A program made the translations under genes and the position numbers. Positions 50,038 through 58,035 of a DNA stretch of 64,000 nt are shown piece after piece (positions within the stretch are counted from its first letter, which is position 1; each line of letters begins with the position of its first letter). The DNA comes from Mucilaginibacter xinganensis (GTDB lineage: Bacteria > Bacteroidota > Bacteroidia > Sphingobacteriales > Sphingobacteriaceae), in NCBI GenBank assembly GCA_026225055.1, contig JAMFSA010000194.1, positions 1-64,000 of the forward strand. The letters run 5' to 3'. The notes beneath the pieces were generated by a model. It had not been told where the DNA came from. It did no database searches and worked only from the letters and a program-made list of their open reading frames with translations.

Positions 50038-50712
50038 ATGGAAACTATAAAACTTAAACTAATTGACGCTGAAAAAAAAGCTGACAACCTTTTTTCGGAA
50101 ATTGAGCGCAGAAACCTGATCGTAGCAGGAAAATCAGAACGCGACTTAAACAACGAGATATTCAGCCTGGCGGATGAACTTTTTGGAATAAAAAAATACT
50201 GGCACAAAAGAATTGTCAGAAGTGGCCCAAATACACTCGCTCCTTATGACGAAAATCCGCCTGACCTTATCATTCAGGAAGACGACATTTTATTTCTTGA
50301 TTTCGGCCCCATATTTGAAGATTGGGAAGCTGATCTTGGACGGACTTATGTGATTGGCGCCGATCCGATTAAACACAAGCTCAGGGATGATATTTTTGCA
50401 GCATGGCATGAAATCAGGGACTGGTTTTTTACACAGACGGAATTAACCTCCGCCCAGCTTTATAATTACTCGGTGGCCGTTGCAAAAAGAAATGGCTGGG
50501 AATATGGCTCTGAGATTGCAGGTCACCTGATAGGTGAATTCCCTCACGAACGTTTGGAACCCGGAAACTATAATTTATATATTCATCCCGAAAATCATAA
50601 TAGTATATTCGCTCCTGATGCTCTTGGCAACAAAAGACATTGGATATTGGAGTTACACTTTGTACATAGAGAGAAGCAAATAGGAAGCTTTTTCGAGCAA
50701 CTTTTGGTCTGA
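50038..50712 (+). CDS. M24-family metallopeptidase-like protein
   Basis: A 224-residue protein with the creatinase/aminopeptidase fold. Metal ligands are visible: FLDFGPIFEDWEADLGRTYV (two Asp), AGHLIGEFPHE (His) and ILELHF (Glu); the last acidic ligand is less clear. It is shorter than typical M24 peptidases, lacking the N-terminal creatinase domain. Proline-type dipeptides are a possible substrate. It follows the Crp gene in the same direction. Confidence 0.78.
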   Translation: METIKLKLIDAEKKADNLFSEIERRNLIVAGKSERDLNNEIFSLADELFGIKKYWHKRIVRSGPNTLAPYDENPPDLIIQEDDILFLDFGPIFEDWEADLGRTYVIGADPIKHKLRDDIFAAWHEIRDWFFTQTELTSAQLYNYSVAVAKRNGWEYGSEIAGHLIGEFPHERLEPGNYNLYIHPENHNSIFAPDALGNKRHWILELHFVHREKQIGSFFEQLLV

Positions 50713-51070
50713 TAATCCATATTTTATTGCTTTCAGCTACGCTCAAACTTGCATATAATACCGCCACCGATCATATATAAGTTGGCCTTTACCTAAGTCA
50801 TTGTACCAGTATCCTGAAATGTTTGCAAGGGACGTTAGTCAATTTTTGAGCAAATAATTTAAAATACCTATCACGGAAATAAAACAGCAAACAAGGCCAC
50901 TCAATGAAAGGGTGGTTTTTATAACTGGCGCTTTAATCATTGTCTATGGCAATGGTCAATGTGAATCTGCCGAGCAACCAGCCCGCGTTATCGATAGTTA
51001 TGCGCAAATGTATTAATAATGCCGATCCACCGAGCGCCATGATGTCTTCCGATCTTTCAAAAGTGAATGC
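50713..51070. other. 358-base intergenic region with a coding-like fragment
   Basis: No intact gene. On the plus strand at about 50930-51016 the reading ITGALIIVYGNGQ-CESAEQPARVIDSYAQMY looks protein-like but has no start or proper end, and could be a gene remnant. A weak hairpin with a T-run lies near 50900-50930. Confidence 0.3.
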
Positions 51071-51811
51071 CTAAGCGTTTAACCCTCCGTCGATCGTTAA
51101 AAACGAGCCGGTGATATAGCTGGCTTCATCGCTCGCCAGAAAATTCACCAATGCTGCGATCTCGTCTACTGTGCCATAATCCGATAGCGCCATGCGGGTT
51201 CGCAGGAAATCAGCGCGCGGAGCGTCAGCCGGATTCATATCCGTATTGGTTGGGCCGGGCTGAACCAGGTTTACAGTAATTTTCCGGGAACCCAGATCAC
51301 GGGCCAGCCCCCGGGTGAAACCCTGCAGCGCAGATTTACTCATGGTGTATAAAGTTGTTTGCGGCCTCAGTGCATTATCACCCATATTGCTGCCAATAGT
51401 GATGATTCTACCACCCTCAGGCATTCCTTTTACAGCCGCTAAAGCAGCTACAAAAACGGCCTGTACATTGACCGCCATTATTTGGTCATAATCTTCAAGT
51501 GTATGCTCGTCAAAGGCTTTACCTATATAGATCCCGGCGTTATTGACAAGGATGTCGATATGGCCAAAGTCAGCAATAGTTTTCGCAACCGCAGCCGTTA
51601 TATCCGACGAGATAGCACTGTCTGCTTTTAGTGCGATGGCGAAGCCGCCCGAAGCTTTAATTTCAGCGACAACACCTGCTGCCTTTTCAGGTGAACTTAC
51701 ATAGGTAAGTACGACTTTTACACCTTCGGCAGCCAGTCTTTTTACAATTGCTGCACCAATACCCCGGCTGCCACCAGTTACCATTGCAACTTTATTCGTC
51801 AGATTTTTCAT
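51071..51811 (-). CDS. SDR-family oxidoreductase
   Basis: A 246-residue classical short-chain dehydrogenase of the 3-oxoacyl-reductase type: TGGSRGIGAAIVKRL, DILVNNAGIYIGKAF, the serine in IITIGSNMGD, then TLYTMSKSALQGFTRGLA and SYITGSFLTIDGGLNA. It is intact and of normal length. It is divergent from an HxlR regulator 90 bases away, the fourth regulator/oxidoreductase pair of the window. The substrate is unknown. Confidence 0.9.
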   Translation of the reverse strand: MKNLTNKVAMVTGGSRGIGAAIVKRLAAEGVKVVLTYVSSPEKAAGVVAEIKASGGFAIALKADSAISSDITAAVAKTIADFGHIDILVNNAGIYIGKAFDEHTLEDYDQIMAVNVQAVFVAALAAVKGMPEGGRIITIGSNMGDNALRPQTTLYTMSKSALQGFTRGLARDLGSRKITVNLVQPGPTNTDMNPADAPRADFLRTRMALSDYGTVDEIAALVNFLASDEASYITGSFLTIDGGLNA

Positions 51812-51849
51812 AATTATTTTATATTTCTGCTAAAGTAGCTTGTCCACTG

Positions 51850-51887
51850 TATATTTGCAGGTAAGCATCAAATTGTTAGGTACTAAC
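51850..51887 (+). promoter_or_regulatory. HxlR promoter and operator candidate
   Basis: TATATTTG (51850-51857) fits the TAnnTTTG -7 box. An inverted repeat GTTAG-GTA-CTAAC (51875-51887) lies between it and the ATG at 51901, a good site for autoregulation by HxlR. Confidence 0.5.
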
Positions 51888-51900
51888 AAAAAAGTAAAAA

Positions 51901-52257
51901 ATGAGAAAAGAAACATCTACTAATGCTTTGAACGAACGGATGATCAACGATAGCTGCGGTATGGCTTTCTCGCTTGCGATCATTGGTGGCAGATGGAAAC
52001 CAGCAATATTGTGCCGGCTATCCTACGGCACCATGCGCTACGGTGAACTAAAAAAAGACATTAAAGACATATCAGATCGCATGCTGGTGGCGCAGTTAAG
52101 GGAAATGGAGAAAGACGGGATCATTAAACGGATCGTTTTTCCAGAAGTACCACCTAGGGTAGAATATCGCTTGACTAAATTGGGCCAAACTATGAAACCC
52201 ATGCTGGAAGTCATGTCCGAGTGGGGAAACATGTATAGGAATCGCATTACCAATTAA
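51901..52257 (+). CDS. HxlR-family regulator
   Basis: A 118-residue HxlR winged-helix regulator: MINDSCGMAFSLAIIGGRWK, PAILCRLSYGTMRYGELKKD, ISDRMLVAQLREMEKDGIIK and the wing VEYRLTKLGQTMKPM. A cysteine (Cys19) stands in the N-terminal segment used for sensing in several HxlR proteins. The divergent SDR is its likely target. The GTTAG-GTA-CTAAC repeat upstream supports self-control. Confidence 0.88.
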   Translation: MRKETSTNALNERMINDSCGMAFSLAIIGGRWKPAILCRLSYGTMRYGELKKDIKDISDRMLVAQLREMEKDGIIKRIVFPEVPPRVEYRLTKLGQTMKPMLEVMSEWGNMYRNRITN

Positions 52258-52364
52258 CAAAATGGCGCATTCGCTTCGTAAGAAAACGTCAACATGAAAT
52301 AAATCTTATATAGAAATATTAATATTTCTTAAACTTGGCGCGCACAAAATAATTAGTTAACAAA

Positions 52365-52410
52365 GACCGTAGCTCAGTTAATAAACTAAAGCGCTGGTCT
52401 GTAAAATATG
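52365..52410 (+). other. truncated tRNA-like remnant
   Basis: GACCGTAGCTCAGTTAATAA and the following GCGCTGGTCTGTAAAA stretch recall the acceptor, D-arm and anticodon 5' half of a tRNA. The anticodon stem does not close, and the T-arm and acceptor 3' half are missing. This is at best a decayed fragment or an attachment-site trace. Confidence 0.3.
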
Positions 52411-52416
52411 TATTAA

Positions 52417-53130
52417 TTACCGGAGTGTAAATTTATCTATAGCGTTCATAAAGCCCTCCCTGAATTTTTCGCTTATTGGAATTTGTTTGCCACTTAGATA
52501 AACATGGTTATCCAACACTTTGCTAAGATGTCTTGTGTTAATAATGTAGGAATTATGAATACGAATAAATGGCATGGAAAATTGTTCTGCCAGATCCTTT
52601 AAACGGCGGTAGATCAATAGCTGTTCATTTGTGGTAACCAAACGGACATATTCTTTTTGTCCTTCAAAGTACAGAATATCATCATGTAGTATCTTATGCA
52701 GGTTTTTACCTGATTTAATATAAAAGTGTTGATCGTCATTTGGATGCCGGCTGGGTGAGAAGTTATTTTGAAGGCTAAAATGTGATTCTACCTTTTGAAC
52801 AGTAACCAAAAATCGTTTTAACGAGATCGGTTTCAACAGGTAATCAATTGTTTGATAATCATAGCTGGCCAAAGCGTGGTCAGAATAAGCAGTCGTAAAG
52901 ACCACCTGCACATTAGATGGTATCAATTCTGCAAGTTCGATTCCGCTTAATTGGGGCATATTTATATCTAAAAAGACTAATTGTGGATTTTGGATTTTAA
53001 TGATTTCTAAGGCTGAAACCGCATCATAGAACTTTCCGGTGATATTCCAGCTTGTATACTGACGGACGAACATATCCATTAACTCTACCGCATAAGGTTC
53101 ATCGTCAATGATTATACAATTTAAATTCAT
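52417..53130 (-). CDS. LytTR-family response regulator
   Basis: A 237-residue response regulator. The receiver domain has CIIIDDEPYAVELMDMFV, the phosphoacceptor Asp in LVFLDINMPQLSGIELAELI and the lysine in TIDYLLKPISLKRFL. The DNA-binding LytTR domain follows (DDILYFEGQKEYVRLVTTNE, FIRIHNSYIINTRHL). It overlaps the sensor kinase by four bases, so the two form a coupled two-component system. Confidence 0.92.
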   Translation of the reverse strand: MNLNCIIIDDEPYAVELMDMFVRQYTSWNITGKFYDAVSALEIIKIQNPQLVFLDINMPQLSGIELAELIPSNVQVVFTTAYSDHALASYDYQTIDYLLKPISLKRFLVTVQKVESHFSLQNNFSPSRHPNDDQHFYIKSGKNLHKILHDDILYFEGQKEYVRLVTTNEQLLIYRRLKDLAEQFSMPFIRIHNSYIINTRHLSKVLDNHVYLSGKQIPISEKFREGFMNAIDKFTLR

Positions 53131-54140
53131 AAGACCGGGATTTTTAATTCTGCTATAAAAGAATGATCATGTTCAGTTGTATTGAGCTCAAATGCGGTAC
53201 CATAAAGTAATGTCAGCCGGCGCCGGAGATTCAATAGACCAAATTTTCCGGTATTATTGACGCTATCGTTTGTGATTTTGTTAGTAGTTTGAAATAGCAG
53301 AAAACCATCTTCCTGTTTTAACGAAAGCATTATGGAATTGCTGCCAGATTTATCAATCCCATGTTTAAATATGTTTTCGACAAAAGTCATCAGTAACATG
53401 GGTGGAATCAGGGCGGCTTCATTACATTCCCTAATAAAGCTGATCTCCGTTTTAAACCGGATACGTATACGCTCCAGTTCGATATAGTTTTCCAAAAAGT
53501 TGATTTCAGTTCCGATAGATACGCTATCTTTCGGACTTTCCTCAACAAAGTAACGCATGATATCTGCTAACCGCTCTATCAAAACTGCGGTTTCCGGTGC
53601 CTCTTTATATAAAATATAATTAATATTGTTTAACGTGTTAAACAGGAAGTGTGGCTGCACCTGTGATTTTAAAAGGCTGAGTTCAGCCTCGCTTTTCTGC
53701 AGCAGGATTTGTTCTGATTGTTTTTTTATGGTGAAATAAGCCAAAGCGATCCGGAAAACGAAACTTAGGACAAAAATCAACACCCCTGCAACGGTAAAAT
53801 TGGCGAGCGATATAAATGTTATCGGTTCAGGCTGGGATGGCAGGATCCGGTTATGCAAACCCATGATCGCGTAGTTGCGCGACACCCCGATTATCAGCAG
53901 GAATAGTGCAACAAGAATGATATACCAAAAATATCGTTTAGCAGCAAAAAGGCGTGGATAGAGCAAATTGATATTCCCATAGATAATGATCGCATAGAAG
54001 CTGGTATTGATCAGCGCAAAACAACCCGATTGCAATAGGCCGTCCTCCGGAAGCAGGGTAAAAAAACCGACAATAAATACTGCTGTCCAAACCTGCAGCT
54101 CCAATTGTCTTACCGTTGCCTGACCCCGAATCAATTTCAT
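53127..54140 (-). CDS. LytS-type sensor histidine kinase
   Basis: A 337-residue membrane sensor kinase. Four membrane segments occupy the first 140 residues. The His_kinase motif (QVQPHFLFNTLNNINYILY, phosphorylated His in PHF) follows at about 170. The ATPase part shows LIPPMLLMTFVENIFKHGID and KFGLLNLRRRLTLLYG. It signals to the LytTR regulator encoded directly after it. The signal is unknown; the short periplasmic loops suggest a membrane or redox cue. Confidence 0.9.
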   Translation of the reverse strand: MKLIRGQATVRQLELQVWTAVFIVGFFTLLPEDGLLQSGCFALINTSFYAIIIYGNINLLYPRLFAAKRYFWYIILVALFLLIIGVSRNYAIMGLHNRILPSQPEPITFISLANFTVAGVLIFVLSFVFRIALAYFTIKKQSEQILLQKSEAELSLLKSQVQPHFLFNTLNNINYILYKEAPETAVLIERLADIMRYFVEESPKDSVSIGTEINFLENYIELERIRIRFKTEISFIRECNEAALIPPMLLMTFVENIFKHGIDKSGSNSIMLSLKQEDGFLLFQTTNKITNDSVNNTGKFGLLNLRRRLTLLYGTAFELNTTEHDHSFIAELKIPVL

Positions 54141-54216
54141 TATTATAGTGATAACGTGTTATATGATCTTTGATGCAATCCTGCATCAATATTTAAGCAA
54201 CCGCCTGTTTTTTAAA

Positions 54217-54237
54217 ATATCACACTAAAAGTGATAT
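54217..54237 (-). terminator. terminator candidate of the DUF3108-like gene
   Basis: A perfect inverted repeat ATATCAC / GTGATAT with a 7-base loop, followed on the minus strand by TTTTAAAAAA. It lies 58 bases after the stop at 54295. The same palindrome could instead be an operator of the kinase operon. Confidence 0.45.
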
Positions 54238-54294
54238 CAGATAAGTCTGATTGCTTTTAATCGATAGCACGTTAAATATAGGCAACAATTGCAT

Positions 54295-55092
54295 TTAATC
54301 ACCCGACAAACCCAGTTTGATCTTATAGCGGTAACCATGTCCGGCCCCGCCGTAATCTTCCATCTTTAACACCTCATTTGATTTTTTACTGATCCAAAAA
54401 CGTTCATACCCTTTTTCCGGTGATTGATTAACATTAAAATGATTGAGAACCCAGCAGGGAATTTTGCGCCCATTGTGATCGGTTAGAAGATCATCACCGG
54501 TTACCGTGTACATCACATCTTCAGCCTTTCCAAATCCCGGGTCATAGTAATTGATAACAAATGTTCTGCCCGGCCTGTAATTTAATAAAGAGTAAATGAT
54601 CATATCCGCATGCCAGTTAAGATTGTATCTGGTAAATGATTGTTCAAAATCATTGATGACCGGTTGCCTTACAGAATCCGGTATCGCCGCTTGATTGTTT
54701 ACGTTAATAAATTCTACTTTTTTTGATTCAAAGTCGAATTTCATGGAATATCCCAGGGCTTTCCAATAAGTTTCCTGTAAACGGGTCGAGAAGGTTCCGG
54801 CATCAAAAATGATGAAACAGCGATGCTTCATAGTATCAGTATCCCATTGTTGCAGTACCTCAATTGCCGGTTTGTTATGATAAGGCTCCTGTTTAACGTT
54901 GAAAGATATGTAGGTTACACGCGTCGGTGCGCTTTCTTTATTTTTCTTTGAATATAGCAGATAACCGAAATTGCCGGTTTGCAATTGGTTCATATGCAGA
55001 TCCGCAGGCCTTACTGTTATAGTATCGATATTATCCGCCAAAACTGTCGAAGAAAAGGATAAAAAGAATATCAGTGTAATAAATGATTTCAT
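54295..55092 (-). CDS. secreted DUF3108-like beta-rich protein
   Basis: A 265-residue protein with a signal peptide (MKSFITLIFFLSFSSTVLAD) and a beta-rich body: GYLLYSKKNKESAPTRVTYI, DTDTMKHRCFIIFDAGTFST, TFVINYYDPGFG, YTVTGDDLLT and RFWISKKSNEVLKMEDYGG. The pattern resembles DUF3108/outer-membrane-associated proteins. It is probably periplasmic. It is upstream of, and co-directional with, the LytS/LytTR genes and may be linked to them. Confidence 0.55.
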   Translation of the reverse strand: MKSFITLIFFLSFSSTVLADNIDTITVRPADLHMNQLQTGNFGYLLYSKKNKESAPTRVTYISFNVKQEPYHNKPAIEVLQQWDTDTMKHRCFIIFDAGTFSTRLQETYWKALGYSMKFDFESKKVEFINVNNQAAIPDSVRQPVINDFEQSFTRYNLNWHADMIIYSLLNYRPGRTFVINYYDPGFGKAEDVMYTVTGDDLLTDHNGRKIPCWVLNHFNVNQSPEKGYERFWISKKSNEVLKMEDYGGAGHGYRYKIKLGLSGD

Positions 55093-55449
55093 GGTTAGTT
55101 TTTAAGCCGCAAATATTAATTTTCTTTTCCGGCGCCAAAAAAAGATTCAATAACTGCCCTCGTATTTCTAACTATTGTCGGGATATTTTACGTGCATGCT
55201 TTTACGGGATAGGAGGACATCCGCAAAAACAGGCGGCGCGAAAATTTTAAAAAACAGACCATTGTGCTGATGGTAAAGATTGCATGGTTAAAACTAATCA
55301 ACCAATCGTTAGAAATTTAACATGATTGGTTTAAACCCGTTTTGACTCTCTTTTAATACTGTTATGTTTAATCCATTAACAATGATTTGTTGGCCATTTA
55401 ACAGCATTGTTCTAATGGTCAACGCCTTTTAAAACTTAAAGCCTGTAAA
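55093..55449. other. 357-base divergent promoter region
   Basis: No gene. It lies between the divergent DUF3108-like and PD40 genes and must hold their promoters. I could not settle on a -7 box; TATGTTTA near 55363 is a weak match to TAnnTTTG. Confidence 0.35.
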
Positions 55450-56466
55450 ATGCACTTTAATAAAATCATCCAATCTGCTAGTTACATAACGCTTATATTG
55501 TTTGTTTTGCGGTCACCAGGCATGGCCTCTTTAGCGCATCGTAATAATAAGGGGGCTAAGGATTTTGAAATTAAGGCAGGTAAAAAAGATACTGTCAATA
55601 AAAACAAATCAAACGCGACTCTTTTTGTACCCGGCGAGATTGCCCCGAAGGCTCCTATTAATGCGTCACCCGCTTTCACACCGGATAACTTGCTCTTTTT
55701 TTTTACACAAAGCCAGGGGGGAAATCATCTTACTATAATGGTGTCTCAACGGAGCGAAGGAGTATGGTCTGAACCCAAAATTGCATTCTTTTCCGGTAAA
55801 TTCCGAGACCTGGAACCTGCTTTTTCCCCTGATGGAAAATATTTGATTTTCGCGTCCAACCGACCCGAAAAGCCGGGAGATTCTGTATTAACAGGCCATT
55901 ACAACGGACAGGTATTGCCGGGCAGCGGCGGGAACCTTTGGAAAGTAGATTTCAGCGAAAAAGGAACTCCAAGGATAACCCGTCTGCCGGGTGTCATTAA
56001 TGCAAATAGTTCTGTATTTAGTCCATGTGTAGTTGCGGACGGCAGCCTGTATTTTATGCGCGCGGACAGCGGTGCGAAATTTCACATCTACAGGTCCGCA
56101 TTTAAAAATGGCATTTATCAAGCGCCCGTTAAAACTTCTTTCTCACTGGACCGATTCGGCGATTATGATCCGGCGGTAGCACCAGATGAGTCATTTTTGA
56201 TCTTCTCTTCGGCGCGTCCGCCTGCTCCAAAGACAGCGGACCTTTTCATTGTTTTCCGGGCATCTGAGGGCTGGAGTGAACCTGCTGACCTGCGTTCCAT
56301 ACTGGGCGACGACGTGTATGGTGTTGAAGCACGCCTGGCACCGGACCTGAGTAAACTCTATTACAGCAATTCCCGAAGAGCTTCCGGTGAAACAATGTCC
56401 ACAGAACAATATATATGGAAAGTTAATATAACTGCATTATTAAAAGCACGTGGAATTACAAAATAA
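55450..56466 (+). CDS. secreted PD40 (TolB-like) beta-propeller protein
   Basis: A 338-residue protein with an N-terminal signal segment (YITLILFVLRSPGMASLA) and a WD40-like beta-propeller of the PD40 type: INASPAFTPDNLLFFFTQ, DLEPAFSPDGKYLIFASNRP, YDPAVAPDESFLIFSSARPP and VEARLAPDLSKLYYSNSRR. It is probably exported. The following gene encodes a second propeller of similar design, so the pair is a tandem duplication. Function unknown; binding or sensing is likely. Confidence 0.8.
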   Translation: MHFNKIIQSASYITLILFVLRSPGMASLAHRNNKGAKDFEIKAGKKDTVNKNKSNATLFVPGEIAPKAPINASPAFTPDNLLFFFTQSQGGNHLTIMVSQRSEGVWSEPKIAFFSGKFRDLEPAFSPDGKYLIFASNRPEKPGDSVLTGHYNGQVLPGSGGNLWKVDFSEKGTPRITRLPGVINANSSVFSPCVVADGSLYFMRADSGAKFHIYRSAFKNGIYQAPVKTSFSLDRFGDYDPAVAPDESFLIFSSARPPAPKTADLFIVFRASEGWSEPADLRSILGDDVYGVEARLAPDLSKLYYSNSRRASGETMSTEQYIWKVNITALLKARGITK

Positions 56467-56482
56467 TATTATAGGAAAATTC

Positions 56483-57430
56483 ATGAAACACATCACTTTG
56501 ATTCAAACAGGCCTGATGGCCGGTTTGATAGTACAATTTATGCAACCCGTCATTTCTTTTGCTCAAAATAAATTGATAATCGACCCTAATATTATGCCCG
56601 CTGTATTTGCCCCGGGAATTGTCAGTACCGATCTCGATGAAGGAGCGATTTCGTTCGCACCGGACGGGAACACGGTTTATACCTCTCAGGGAAATTTTGC
56701 GACCATTATCTTCTCGAGGAAACAAAATGAGCATTGGACGAAACCAGAAGTCGCATCATTCTCAGGAAAATGGAATGATACAGATCCTTTCATGACGCCA
56801 GACGGGAAAAGGCTTTTTTTTATTTCGGACAGGCCCCTTAAAGAGGGGGATCAGCCACAAAAGGTTATGCAAATCTGGTACACAGAACAAACCGGTCCAA
56901 ATCAATGGGCTCCACCGGTGCATCTCGATACCCTGATTAATCGTGACGGGGTTGGCAGTTTTGCTCCATCGGTCAGTAATAAAGGGACACTCTACTTCTG
57001 CTCCAGGAAAAAAGAGCATCCAGGAATGCAAAGTTATTGCGCCGCATGGCTGGGAGATAATTACGGTCCGGCAACGCTAGTTTTGATAAGCGGCGTAAAC
57101 AGTATTCAGGATCCTTTTATTGCTCCGGATGAAAGTTATCTAGTATTTCTCAGCGGCAACGATCTCTATATCACTTTTCGTAATGGCGGGGGGTGGGCTC
57201 AGGCTCAAAAATTAGGGAGTAATATTAACAATGGGGATCACAATGCCTCTCCCTATGTATCGCCTGATGGTAAAATGCTTTATTATACATCTGCCAGGAT
57301 AAGCGGCTTTTATGACAGAACCAAGAAGAAATCTGTGATGACCTATGATAAATTTATGAAAGAAAACAGGAGTGTTTATAATGGTTCGGGAAACCTATTT
57401 ATGATACCCCTCCATCTGGTTAAGAACTAG
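56483..57430 (+). CDS. secreted PD40 beta-propeller protein, second copy
   Basis: A 315-residue paralogue of the previous protein. Signal peptide MKHITLIQTGLMAGLIVQFM, then propeller blades GAISFAPDGNTVYTSQGNFA, NDTDPFMTPDGKRLFFISDR, SIQDPFIAPDESYLVFLSGN and HNASPYVSPDGKMLYYTSAR. I use the ATG at 56483, 16 bases after the first gene's stop; the frame is open back to 56450, inside that gene. The pair is co-transcribed. Confidence 0.8.
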   Translation: MKHITLIQTGLMAGLIVQFMQPVISFAQNKLIIDPNIMPAVFAPGIVSTDLDEGAISFAPDGNTVYTSQGNFATIIFSRKQNEHWTKPEVASFSGKWNDTDPFMTPDGKRLFFISDRPLKEGDQPQKVMQIWYTEQTGPNQWAPPVHLDTLINRDGVGSFAPSVSNKGTLYFCSRKKEHPGMQSYCAAWLGDNYGPATLVLISGVNSIQDPFIAPDESYLVFLSGNDLYITFRNGGGWAQAQKLGSNINNGDHNASPYVSPDGKMLYYTSARISGFYDRTKKKSVMTYDKFMKENRSVYNGSGNLFMIPLHLVKN

Positions 57431-58035
57431 GTGTATTTATATTATTGGGTCATTGAGTAGTTTTCGGTAATTAAATAAACAATCTCTCCAATATATTTTA
57501 AATAGTTTTTTTTCGCTGAGTTGTCCATCGTATCGAAACTTTCATTGTTATATAAAACTTACTTTCTTTGGTGTAAACGAAAGTTCTAATATCAGCGGTA
57601 CCCCAACAAGCTGATATTAAATCAAACTCATCTCTTATTTTGCTAATTCCATTTGAGAATGTTCAATTAAACTATACCTATGCAAAACATGCGACTGTGA
57701 TTTAATTGCCTTATAATCAATTAACTGCTTTGTTAACTGAGATACGTGTTGATTTTATTTCGTTAATCACGTTAACATTCTGCTAACGTGCGGTCTTAAT
57801 ATTGTCTAAAGGCCAGGGATCGTAATTTAATAGACACACAAGTATGAATAATAGTTATTTAGCATATCTATGTAAGATTTGCTGAAACAGAGAATTAGCT
57901 AGGTTAACAGTGGTCATATTATCACTTATGGCATTAGCCGAAAAAGAAACCGTGATACTTACTTTGAATTTACCAACTGGTCAATAGGCAACGGCGTGAT
58001 TTCCAGAAAGCGAAAGCCCGATATACAACCGGCGC
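57431..58035. other. 605-base intergenic region between cargo and mobilization block
   Basis: No intact gene. A perfect 9-bp stem AATATCAGC/GCTGATATT sits at 57588-57618 and a 7-bp stem CACGTTA/TAACGTG at 57768-57790. A 15-codon minus-strand frame at 57498-57545 (MKVSIRWTTQRKKTI) recalls the start of a recombinase. The region marks the right boundary of the 21-kb cargo. Confidence 0.4.

Noticed and set aside
57498..57545. 15-codon frame MKVSIRWTTQRKKTI resembling a recombinase start
   Set aside because: Too short to support as a gene or pseudogene; it is mentioned only as a boundary clue.
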